A DNA stretch of 17,066 bases, from NCBI GenBank assembly GCA_003250135.1, contig QKHF01000056.1, forward strand, positions 1 to 17,066, read 5' to 3'. This document shows, one piece after another, positions 7,922 through 14,823 of the stretch (positions are counted from its first letter, which is position 1; each line of letters opens with the position of its first letter). The notes beneath the pieces were generated by a model, which searched no databases, was not told the DNA's origin, and saw only the letters and a list, made by a program, of their open reading frames with translations. The position numbers and the translations under genes were made by a program. The DNA comes from Paracoccaceae bacterium (GTDB taxonomy: Bacteria; Pseudomonadota; Alphaproteobacteria; Rhodobacterales; Rhodobacteraceae).

Positions 7922-8259
7922 CCTCGTCTCCCCCGCGGCGGCGCCTCTTAATGCTTATTACGTGCGGCGCGCTCTAGCGATCTATGGCCGAAGCATAATC
8001 GCCAATGCGCGGCGCGCAATCCGCGATTCGGCGGCGACCGCTCGGAACGCCGCGCCGCCCCCACTTTGCGGAAATCCGTTGCTTGGCGAGGACGCGCCCG
8101 CCCGCATAGGCGAAGAGTGACGCCGATCGGAAACGCGCATGAAGAAGTTTTCCCGAATAACAGGGGATTCTTGCGCGATTTGATGAGACAGAGCCGCCCC
8201 GGCGCGATAAGACGCGGCCCACCAGAATTCACCGACCCCCAAGAGTGGAGGAACGCCGA
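7922..8259. other. Divergent intergenic region between nadK and glyA (338 bases), no gene seen
   Basis: The region should carry the promoters of both nadK (minus) and glyA (plus). I find no convincing -35/-10 pair at sigma-70 spacing on either strand. It contains short GC palindromes (for example CGGAAATCCG near 8069) and two GANTC sites (the CcrM methylation motif), at about 8024 and 8166. The glyA ribosome-binding site GGAGG is at 8247-8251. No complete riboswitch core is recognisable. Open frames crossing the region have no family character. Confidence 0.6.
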
Positions 8260-9555
8260 ATGGACGCATCGGTCCGCGATCCCGGGTATTTCACGCAGTC
8301 CATCGAGGACAGGGACCCCGACCTTTACGCCGCGCTCACCGCCGAGCTTGCGCGCCAGCGCGACGAGATCGAGCTGATCGCCTCGGAGAACATCGTCAGC
8401 CGCGCAGTCATGCAGGCGCAGGGCTCGGTGATGACCAACAAATACGCGGAGGGTTATCCCGGCCGCCGCTACTATGGCGGCTGCCAGTGCGTCGACATCG
8501 CCGAGGAACTGGCGATCCAGCGCGCCTGCGAGCTGTTCAACGCCGGCTTCGCCAATGTGCAGCCCCATTCGGGCGCGCAGGCCAACCAGGCCGTGTTCCA
8601 GGCCCTCCTGAAGCCGGGCGACACGTTCCTGGGCATGGACCTCGCGTCGGGCGGGCACCTGACCCACGGCGCCCCGCCGAACCAATCGGGTAAGTGGTTC
8701 AACGCCATCCAGTACGGCGTGCGCGAGCATGACGCGATCATCGACTACGACCGCGTCGCGGAGCTGGCCAAGGAGCATCAGCCGAAGCTGATCCTGGCGG
8801 GCGGCTCGGCCATTCCGCGCCAGATCGACGCCAAGCGGTTCCGCGAGATCGCCGACAGCGTCGGCGCGATCCTGATGGTCGACATGGCCCATTTCGCGGG
8901 CCTCGTGGCGGGCGGCGCGCACCCGAACCCGCTGGAGCACGCCCATGTGGTGACCACCACCACCCACAAGACCCTGCGCGGCCCGCGCGGCGGCATGGTG
9001 CTGACCAATGACGAGGCGATCGCCAAGAAGATCAACTCGGCGGTCTTCCCCGGCCTGCAGGGCGGTCCGCTGATGCATGTGATCGCCGCCAAGGCGGTCG
9101 CGTTCGGCGAGGCGCTGCGCCCCGAGTTCAAGGAATATGCAGCGCAGGTCGTCCGCAACGCTCAGGCGCTGGCGGACGAGTTGATCAAGGGCGGGCTGGA
9201 CATCGTCACGGGCGGCACCGACACGCATCTGATGCTGGTCGACCTGCGCCCGAAAGGCGTGAAGGGCAATGAGACCGAGAAGGCGCTCGGCCGCGCGCAC
9301 ATCACCTGCAACAAGAACGGCATCCCGTTCGACCCGGAGAAGCCGATGGTGACCTCCGGCGTCCGGCTGGGCACGCCGGCCTGCACGACGCGCGGCTTCG
9401 GCGAGGAAGAGTTCCGTGAGGTCGGCCGCCTGATCACCGAGGTGGTCGACGGTCTGGCCGCCAACGGCGCAGACGGCAACGATGCGGTCGAAACTGCGGT
9501 GAAGGAAAAGGTGAAAGCGCTTCTGGACCGGTTCCCGATCTACGACACGCTTTGA
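8260..9555 (+). CDS. glyA: Serine hydroxymethyltransferase
   Basis: PLP enzyme interconverting serine plus tetrahydrofolate with glycine plus 5,10-methylenetetrahydrofolate; the main source of one-carbon units. 431 residues, the usual bacterial length. Seen: ELIASENIVSRAV (38-50), NKYAEGYPGRRYYGGC (60-75), the SGAQANQAVF cofactor loop (104-113), MVDMAHFAGLVAGG (206-219), and TTTTHKTLRGPRGG (232-245), in which K237 forms the Schiff base with PLP. Start: the ATG at 8260, eight bases after a perfect GGAGG; an in-frame GTG at 8245 would sit in front of that site and is rejected. It is monocistronic, closed by the terminator at 9590-9620. Its one-carbon product feeds thymidylate and purine synthesis, which fits the neighbouring nucleotide regulator nrdR. 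Confidence 0.98.
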   Translation: MDASVRDPGYFTQSIEDRDPDLYAALTAELARQRDEIELIASENIVSRAVMQAQGSVMTNKYAEGYPGRRYYGGCQCVDIAEELAIQRACELFNAGFANVQPHSGAQANQAVFQALLKPGDTFLGMDLASGGHLTHGAPPNQSGKWFNAIQYGVREHDAIIDYDRVAELAKEHQPKLILAGGSAIPRQIDAKRFREIADSVGAILMVDMAHFAGLVAGGAHPNPLEHAHVVTTTTHKTLRGPRGGMVLTNDEAIAKKINSAVFPGLQGGPLMHVIAAKAVAFGEALRPEFKEYAAQVVRNAQALADELIKGGLDIVTGGTDTHLMLVDLRPKGVKGNETEKALGRAHITCNKNGIPFDPEKPMVTSGVRLGTPACTTRGFGEEEFREVGRLITEVVDGLAANGADGNDAVETAVKEKVKALLDRFPIYDTL

Positions 9556-9589
9556 TCCGGCGGGCCAAGCGCCCGCCCGCAAGGTTCAG

Positions 9590-9620
9590 CGCCCTCGCCG
9601 CATGTCGGCGGGGGCGTTTT
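9590..9620 (+). terminator. Intrinsic terminator of glyA
   Basis: An 11-base-pair stem, CGCCCTCGCCG (9590-9600) with CGGCGGGGGCG (9606-9616), contains a single T-G wobble and a five-base loop CATGT. It is followed by TTTT (9617-9620). The stem starts 34 bases after the glyA stop codon. Its oriented T-run serves the plus strand only. Confidence 0.85.
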
Positions 9621-9623
9621 CGC

Positions 9624-9755
9624 TTACCTCTCGGCGGTCTCCTGAACCGGCGTCACGCCCATCGCGGTCGACGCCGCGAGGCTGAGGCCCGAGATCATTC
9701 CAGCAAATGCGCACAACACAGCGACCACCGCAGCGGCGCGAGCAACTCCGCTCAT
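9624..9755 (-). CDS. Small (43-residue) single-span membrane or exported peptide
   Basis: An overlooked small open frame: ATG at 9755, TAA at 9624. The peptide begins MSGVARAAAVVAVLCAFAGM and ends in the polar TPVQETAER. One hydrophobic stretch (about 7-30, with small residues and one cysteine) is preceded by one arginine, so it is either a membrane anchor or a signal peptide with a very short mature part. Support for translation: GGAGAC ends a few bases before the ATG, and a TTGAAA-N17-AATATC promoter-like pair lies upstream. It is convergent with glyA, its stop 3 bases from the T-run of the glyA terminator, and divergent from nrdR. I recognise no family. Short length and GC-rich composition mean chance cannot be excluded. 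Confidence 0.55.
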   Translation of the reverse strand: MSGVARAAAVVAVLCAFAGMISGLSLAASTAMGVTPVQETAER

Positions 9756-9804
9756 CGTCGTCTCCTATTCGGATTTCGTCGCCAGCTCCCCAAGCGACTT
9801 ACCG

Positions 9805-9833
9805 GATATTGGAACAGGGTGTAGCAATTTCAA
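9805..9833 (-). promoter_or_regulatory. Candidate sigma-70 promoter for the 43-residue peptide
   Basis: On the minus strand the -35 element is TTGAAA (plus coordinates 9828-9833, 5 of 6 to consensus), followed by a 17-base spacer and AATATC (9805-9810, 3 of 6). It would give a leader of roughly 45 bases before the ATG at 9755. The -35 and spacing are good; the -10 is poor. Confidence 0.35.
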
Positions 9834-9917
9834 CCGCCCGGCCCGCCGCTGCGACAGATTTGTTCCCAACCCCACATGTAGCGGAGCTCCACGCCCCCTA
9901 CCCAACCGGTCGCGGGA

Positions 9918-9933
9918 CCCCTATAGTGCGTGT
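9918..9933 (+). promoter_or_regulatory. nrdR promoter -10 region, possibly overlapping an NrdR box
   Basis: TATAGT (9922-9927) is a good -10 hexamer 31 bases before the nrdR start codon; the matching -35 position (TACCCA, 9899-9904) is weak. The surrounding CCCCTATAGTGCGTGT also resembles the 16-base NrdR box (ACAC-type arms around a TATA core), which would imply autoregulation. Only a single box is seen, whereas NrdR boxes normally occur in pairs about three helical turns apart, so the operator reading is speculative. Confidence 0.35.
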
Positions 9934-9958
9934 AGATTTTGCGCGAGGGAGGTCGAGT

Positions 9959-10432
9959 ATGCGTTGCCCGTTTTGCGGAAGCACCGAGACGCAGGTGAAG
10001 GATTCCCGGCCCGCCGAGGACCATGTGGCGATCCGCCGGCGGCGGTTCTGCCCGGCCTGCGGCGGCCGCTTCACCACCTATGAAAGGGTGCAGCTGCGCG
10101 ACCTGACGGTGGTCAAGAAGAACGGCAAACGAGAGGATTTCGATCGGGACAAGCTGGCCCGCTCGATCCGCATCGCCATGCAGAAGCGCCCGGTGGAGCC
10201 TGAGCGAATCGACCAGATGATCTCCGGCATCGTGCGGCGGCTGGAATCGACCGGCGAATCCGACATCGACTCGGACATGATCGGCAATATCGTGATGGAG
10301 ACGCTCGCGCGGATCGACACCGTCGCCTATGTGCGCTTCGCCAGCGTCTACAAGAATTTCCAGGAAGCGGACGATTTCGAGACCTTCGTGCACGAATTGC
10401 GACCGCCCGAGCTTCCTGTCGACAAGGACTGA
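9959..10432 (+). CDS. nrdR: Transcriptional repressor NrdR
   Basis: Zinc-ribbon/ATP-cone repressor that senses ATP and dATP and represses ribonucleotide reductase operons. 157 residues, the normal size. Seen: the zinc ribbon with Cys pairs CPFCG (3-7) and CPACGG (31-36), the basic RRRRF segment between them, and the ATP-cone from about 49 to 139, starting VVKKNGKREDFDRDKLARSI and ending VAYVRFASVYKNF. Start: ATG at 9959 six bases after AGGGAGG; the frame is open far upstream but the first cysteine pair begins here. The C-terminal tail is acidic and proline-rich. Followed 30 bases later by ribD, with which it is probably cotranscribed; nrdR-ribD linkage is common in proteobacteria. Confidence 0.97.
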   Translation: MRCPFCGSTETQVKDSRPAEDHVAIRRRRFCPACGGRFTTYERVQLRDLTVVKKNGKREDFDRDKLARSIRIAMQKRPVEPERIDQMISGIVRRLESTGESDIDSDMIGNIVMETLARIDTVAYVRFASVYKNFQEADDFETFVHELRPPELPVDKD

Positions 10433-10462
10433 GTTTCAGTCGCGCCCCCGCGCGAGGTTCCG

Positions 10463-11587
10463 ATGAACGCTCTCGATCAGAGGCATATGGCGACCGCGCT
10501 GGCGCTGGCCGCGCGCGGTCTGGGCCGGGTTGCGCCCAATCCCGCCGTGGGCTGCGTGATCGCCCGAGGCGCGCAGGTGCTGGGCCGCGGCTGGACCCAG
10601 CCGGGCGGGCGTCCGCACGCCGAGGCCGTGGCGCTTACGCAAGCGCGGCAGCGGTTCGGCGCGGAGGCCATCAGGGGCGCGACAGCCTATGTCTCGCTGG
10701 AGCCCTGCGCCCATCACGGCCGCACCCCGCCTTGCGCCAACGCCCTGGCCGAAGCGGGCGTCGCGCGGGTCGTCGCCCCCCTCGCCGATCCGGACGCGCG
10801 CGTGAACGGGCGCGGCTTCGAGATCCTGCGTCAGGCGGGCGTCGAGGTGGAGACGGGGCTGATGGCCGCCGAGGCCGCGCGGATCAACGCCGGATTCCTG
10901 AGCCGCAAGACGCGTGGGCGGCCGCATCTGACGCTGAAGATGGCGGCGACGCTGGACGGGCGCATCGCCACCGCGACCGGCGAGAGCCGCTGGATCACCG
11001 GGCCCGAGGCGCGCCGCCGCGCGCATCTGATGCGGGCGCAGTCGGACGCCCTGCTGATCGGCGCCGGCACCGCGCGGGCGGACGACCCGATGCTGGACGT
11101 GCGCGGACTGGGGCTGGAGCACACCGCGCCGATCCGCGTGGTCGCCGACTCGATGCTCTCGCTGGAGCCGACCTCTCGCCTGGCGCTGAGCGCGTCGGAT
11201 GGTCCGCCGCTGTGGCTGGCGCATGGGCCAGGCGCGCCAATGGATCGGCGAAGGACGCTGCAAGAGGCTGGCGCGGAGATGCTGGAGACGCCGCTCGACG
11301 TCGACGGGCGGTTGGACATCGCGGCTCTGATGGGCGCGTTGGCCGAGCGCGGTCTGACCCGGGTCATGTGTGAGGGCGGCGGGCGCATCGCCTCGGCCCT
11401 GCTGCACGCCGAATTGGTTGACGAGATCGTCTGGTTCACGGCCGGCGCTGCGATCGGGGCCGAGGGGCTTCCGTCGCTCGGCGCGTTGGCGCTGAACCAA
11501 CTGGCGAATGCGCCGCGCTTCTCGCTTGAGCGGGTGGAGACAGTCGGCGCGGATGTGATGAGCGTCTGGCGGGCCAATTCGAGTTGA
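10463..11587 (+). CDS. ribD: Bifunctional diaminohydroxyphosphoribosylaminopyrimidine deaminase / 5-amino-6-(5-phosphoribosylamino)uracil reductase
   Basis: Second and third steps of riboflavin synthesis from GTP. 374 residues. The N-terminal zinc deaminase domain (about 1-145) shows APNPAVGCVI (24-33), the catalytic HAE (52-54) and zinc ligands in PCAHHGRTPPC (81-91). The C-terminal NADPH reductase domain (about 153-374) begins RPHLTLKMAATLDGRIATATGESRWITG, with DALLIGAGTARADDP (195-209) and the CEGGG nucleotide-binding loop near residue 297. ATG 10463 follows a modest GAGG site; a second ATG at codon 9 is possible but the upstream one fits the family. It lies 30 bases after nrdR and ends 9 bases from the convergent kpsC stop. 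Its pathway partner ribE is 4.7 kb away, beyond the capsule genes. Confidence 0.97.
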   Translation: MNALDQRHMATALALAARGLGRVAPNPAVGCVIARGAQVLGRGWTQPGGRPHAEAVALTQARQRFGAEAIRGATAYVSLEPCAHHGRTPPCANALAEAGVARVVAPLADPDARVNGRGFEILRQAGVEVETGLMAAEAARINAGFLSRKTRGRPHLTLKMAATLDGRIATATGESRWITGPEARRRAHLMRAQSDALLIGAGTARADDPMLDVRGLGLEHTAPIRVVADSMLSLEPTSRLALSASDGPPLWLAHGPGAPMDRRRTLQEAGAEMLETPLDVDGRLDIAALMGALAERGLTRVMCEGGGRIASALLHAELVDEIVWFTAGAAIGAEGLPSLGALALNQLANAPRFSLERVETVGADVMSVWRANSS

Positions 11588-11596
11588 CCGGCCGCG

Positions 11597-13675
11597 TCAG
11601 GCGCGCGGGACGACCTGCCGCCACGCCCCTAGCAATGCCGAAAGCGCGCGCAAGCCGGCGCCAGAGCGCGCGGAACGCGGCGCCTGTGAGGCGGCGATCA
11701 GTCGGTCGACCACCACCTCCACTTCGCAGGGCAGGCCCGAGAGGGGGTCGAGATAGCGCGGATAGAGAATCAGCGCCGCGGCGACCAGTTCGTCCAGCGT
11801 CGCCCGTCGGGTGCGGCGCGGAATCGGCGCTGCGTCCTCAGTCAGCCCCCACCCGACGTAGAAGGGATGACCCCGACAGGTGACGCGCTTGCCGCGCATC
11901 AGCGCCTCGAACCCCATCAAAGAGGTCATGGTCCAGACCTCGTCGGCGCGCTCGATCAGCGTCGCTGGGGCGGCGTTGCGCGCGACATGATCGGCGAGGC
12001 GCGCCAGTTCCGCCGCCGGGACCTCGCCAGCGCGCAGTCCCGCCTCCACATCCGGATGCGGCTTGTAGATCAGCGTGGCGTCCGGGCGAGCCCGACGCGC
12101 GGCGCGCAGAAGGTCAAGATTCGTCCTGATACCGCACGCGCCCAGATGGACAGAGGCATCGTCCTCCACCTGCCCCGGAACCAGCAGCACCTTCCGGCCA
12201 ATTTTAGGTTCGAATTCGGCAATGTTTCCGACATTGTACTTGCTGAGCCCCGCGCGCACGATCCGCGCTCGCAGCGTCCACGCCCGGGCCAGCAACTCCG
12301 CGTCGAATCCGCCCGCCTCGATCATCGCCTCCAGATCGCTGGGGCGCGTCGGATCATAGTAGATCCCACTTTGGTCCAGCGCGATCGAGAGCGCTGGCGT
12401 CAGCGCCGCGCCCAGCCCCACCGATCGCAGGAACCCATCCTCCATCAGCACCAGCGGCACGCCGCGAGCGGCGCAGTCCTCGGCCAACCCCGGACGCTCC
12501 TTCGAGGCCCAGACGATGACGCGTGCGCCCCTCGCCGCCGCGCGGTCTACGGCTCGGCCGGGGTCATCCTCGAATTCGGGGCGACCGTCGGTCGAGCTTA
12601 GCAAGCGCGCCACGGTCGGGCGCTTCCAGCGACTCATGCCGACGCAGATGGTCGGGCGGCGGTTCTCGGAATTAGCGGCGCGAAGGCAGGTCAGAATCTC
12701 CGCCACCGTCTCGAAATCCGTTAATTCATCCTTGAAAGGGTCGTAGTAAAGCGGTTGCAGCAGCCATGCGGCGGCGAACACTTCCTCGATGCTGCGCCGC
12801 TTGCCGCGGCGCGGCGTCAGCGACAGGTCCTCGCCTTCGGCCAGCCCCCAGCCCGCGTAAAAGGGCGCGCCGAACAGGCGCACGGGCTTCTCCGCCATCA
12901 TCGCCTCGAAGCCGAGTTGCGAGGTGACGGCGTAGACCTTAGACGCGCGCTCCAGCAACGCCCAGGGGTTCAACGGCTCCGCGAAGAGGCGCATCCCCTC
13001 GTCGAGAACGGCGGGCGAGAAATGCCCCCGCCGCCGCCCGGACACCACGTTCGGGTGCGTTCGGATGACAATCTCCGCCGAGGGATTCTCGACCCGCGCC
13101 GCCGCCAGCATGTCCCGGAAGGTCTCAGGCCCCGCGCTACCCCAGCGGATCGAGGCGTCGCCCCATGTTTGGTCGACCACCAGCACGAATCCGGGGTCAG
13201 GCGGCGTCGCAGCCCCCCACTCGCCTTCGTCCGGGACCGCGTTGTATTTCGACAAGCGTCGATCGCGCAGCAGGGCGATCCCAGCGCGAGCGCGAGCGAT
13301 CAGCTCCGGCGTCTCCCACCCCTCGCCCGCCAACAGGTTCTCTAGATCGGAGGGCCGGGTCGCGTCGTAATAGACGCCGCTCCAATCCGGCAGGATCGAC
13401 AGTGGCTGCGCGAGAGGCGAGCGCCCGCCCCAGCCGCCGTCAAGCGAGCGCAGAAACCCGTCCTCCAGTGTCAGCAGCGGCTTTCCGGTGCGCTCGGCGG
13501 CCCAGGCGGCGCGGCGCGCGGGCCCATCCCGTCCCCAAGCCACAAACGCGTCGAAATCTGGGCTTCGGAGCGGAATGCCCGGCCTCAGTTGATACCCGGC
13601 GAGCTTCAGGATCCGCGCCAGCCGGGCCTGACGCGCGAAGCCGAGTGACAACGCGCCCAGCCGCCGCGGCGTCAT
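11597..13675 (-). CDS. kpsC: Capsule polysaccharide beta-Kdo transferase KpsC
   Basis: Dual retaining glycosyltransferase that adds alternating beta-2,4 and beta-2,7 Kdo residues to the lipid acceptor started by KpsS, making the poly-Kdo linker of ABC-exported capsules. 692 residues (E. coli KpsC about 675). The protein is an internal duplication and all marker motifs occur twice: LEDGFLRS (70-77) and MEDGFLRS (411-418); SGVYYDATRPSDLE (99-112) and SGIYYDPTRPSDLE (436-449); LSKYN (141-145 and 477-481); TSQLGFEA (251-258) and TSLMGFEA (584-591); PFYAGWGL (271-278) and PFYVGWGL (604-611). IRTHPN (204-209) and IYKPHPD (536-542) are the Kdo-transferase H-P motifs. Start: ATG 13675, two bases after the upstream lipoprotein stop, suggesting coupling. 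No signal peptide is seen, consistent with a cytoplasmic peripheral enzyme. Confidence 0.96.
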   Translation of the reverse strand: MTPRRLGALSLGFARQARLARILKLAGYQLRPGIPLRSPDFDAFVAWGRDGPARRAAWAAERTGKPLLTLEDGFLRSLDGGWGGRSPLAQPLSILPDWSGVYYDATRPSDLENLLAGEGWETPELIARARAGIALLRDRRLSKYNAVPDEGEWGAATPPDPGFVLVVDQTWGDASIRWGSAGPETFRDMLAAARVENPSAEIVIRTHPNVVSGRRRGHFSPAVLDEGMRLFAEPLNPWALLERASKVYAVTSQLGFEAMMAEKPVRLFGAPFYAGWGLAEGEDLSLTPRRGKRRSIEEVFAAAWLLQPLYYDPFKDELTDFETVAEILTCLRAANSENRRPTICVGMSRWKRPTVARLLSSTDGRPEFEDDPGRAVDRAAARGARVIVWASKERPGLAEDCAARGVPLVLMEDGFLRSVGLGAALTPALSIALDQSGIYYDPTRPSDLEAMIEAGGFDAELLARAWTLRARIVRAGLSKYNVGNIAEFEPKIGRKVLLVPGQVEDDASVHLGACGIRTNLDLLRAARRARPDATLIYKPHPDVEAGLRAGEVPAAELARLADHVARNAAPATLIERADEVWTMTSLMGFEALMRGKRVTCRGHPFYVGWGLTEDAAPIPRRTRRATLDELVAAALILYPRYLDPLSGLPCEVEVVVDRLIAASQAPRSARSGAGLRALSALLGAWRQVVPRA

Positions 13676-13677
13676 GC

Positions 13678-14796
13678 TCAGAATGACCCCAGCGTCGCCG
13701 TCGAAGCGGCGAAGTTGACCGTCGGCACCACTGCGCCCAGCACCTTCCGCCAGCGAGTGAACGGAGCTGTCGTGACATAGATCGAATCGCCGTCGCGAAT
13801 TTCGAACGCGTCGGCGGCGAACAGGCCCTGGCTACTCGTCAAGTCGATCAGATAGGCGGTCTGCGCTTCGCCGCCGTCGCCCGGCCGACCGAGCGCCGAC
13901 ATTATTTCGGGCGCTTCATTGCGAAAGATGAAGACTCCGGTCGGGTCCGCCGCCGCGTCCTGCAATCCGCGCGCGGCGGCCAGCGCCTCAAGCGCGCTCA
14001 TGGTCGGCTTCGGGAACGGCACCAGGCTTTGCGAACCGACCGCGCCTAGCGCCGCAAACGTGCGGGCGTCCCGCTCCAGAATCAGCGTATCGCCGGCGCG
14101 CAGCGCCACGTCGAGCGCCGGATCGTTATAGATGTCCTGCAGCCAGGCTGCGCCTTCAAGGTCGCCCCGGCGCAGCTTGACCCGCACGTTGAGCGGGTCC
14201 TCGCCCACCCCGCCCGCCAGCGAGATAGTGGACAGGAGGCGTCCGTTTTGGCGCTCGAGCGGGAAAACGCCATTCTTGGCGGCGATGCCGCTGACCGTCA
14301 CCGAACGGCCGCGCCGCTCCGCCACGCGAACCTCCACCTGCGGGTCCAGCGTCTTGTCCGCCAGCGCGGCGCGGATGGCTTCACGTATCTGGCCCGGCGT
14401 ACGGCCTGCGGCGTGAAGGCGGCCGACGAAAGGCACGTAAATTTCGCCCCTCCCATCCACGATGATCGCCTCAATCCGGGCGACGCGCGCTCCGTCCGGG
14501 GCGAAGATCGCGTTCTCGTTCGCCTCCCAGACGGAGACCGACAGAAGGTCGCCTTTGCCGACGGCGTCGTAATTCTCCTCCCGCGCGGCGAGAAAGTCGG
14601 GGCCGAATCCATCAACAGAGGCGGCGCGGGTAATCTCCGCCACGGCGGCGTCGACCTGAACCAGCTCGACTCCGGCCGCAGGGTCTTCCGCGGACGCGGT
14701 CAGCTCCTCGATATAGGGACCGCTGCGGGGCAGCCCGCATCCGCTGAGCGCCAGCGCCGCCATCATGGCCGTGATCATCTTTGGCGTATGGTTCAT
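13678..14796 (-). CDS. Polysaccharide export lipoprotein, Wza/KpsD family outer-membrane channel
   Basis: Outer-membrane auxiliary protein forming the export channel for capsule polysaccharide. 372 residues, near Wza length and shorter than KpsD (about 560). The N-terminus MNHTPKMITAMMAALALSGC is a lipoprotein signal peptide with lipobox LSGC, Cys20 being the lipidated residue. The export domain follows (GKGDLLSVSVWEAN, then IIVDGRGEIYVPFVGRLHAAGRTPGQI), then SLBB-like repeats (RSVTVSGIAAKNGVFPL; AGDTLILERDARTFAALGAVG). I chose the ATG at 14796 because AAAGG lies about 10 bases upstream and the signal peptide is complete; an in-frame GTG at 14814 would add six residues with a poor binding site. 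It lies between kpsS (27 bases after its stop) and kpsC (2-base gap) in one operon. Confidence 0.93.
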   Translation of the reverse strand: MNHTPKMITAMMAALALSGCGLPRSGPYIEELTASAEDPAAGVELVQVDAAVAEITRAASVDGFGPDFLAAREENYDAVGKGDLLSVSVWEANENAIFAPDGARVARIEAIIVDGRGEIYVPFVGRLHAAGRTPGQIREAIRAALADKTLDPQVEVRVAERRGRSVTVSGIAAKNGVFPLERQNGRLLSTISLAGGVGEDPLNVRVKLRRGDLEGAAWLQDIYNDPALDVALRAGDTLILERDARTFAALGAVGSQSLVPFPKPTMSALEALAAARGLQDAAADPTGVFIFRNEAPEIMSALGRPGDGGEAQTAYLIDLTSSQGLFAADAFEIRDGDSIYVTTAPFTRWRKVLGAVVPTVNFAASTATLGSF

Positions 14797-14823
14797 CAGA
14801 GTCCGACCTTTCACCCAAATCAG

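Noticed and set aside
8181..8259. GACAGAG before glyA as part of a glycine riboswitch
   Set aside because: Only the 3' motif-like heptamer is present; the paired GGAGAG...CTCTCAGG core and the CCGAAGGGGCAA-type segment are absent.
7948..9582. A 544-codon minus-strand open frame opposite glyA
   Set aside because: glyA is a complete, motif-verified SHMT; the antisense frame has no domain and no ribosome-binding site.
11585..11599. TGAC...GTCA symmetry between the ribD and kpsC stop codons as a bidirectional terminator
   Set aside because: The two stop codons of convergent genes automatically give TGA...TCA; the stem is only four bases and there is no T-run.
11597..13675. kpsC as a recent fusion or duplicated gene error
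   Set aside because: Two tandem related halves are the normal architecture of KpsC-family Kdo transferases.
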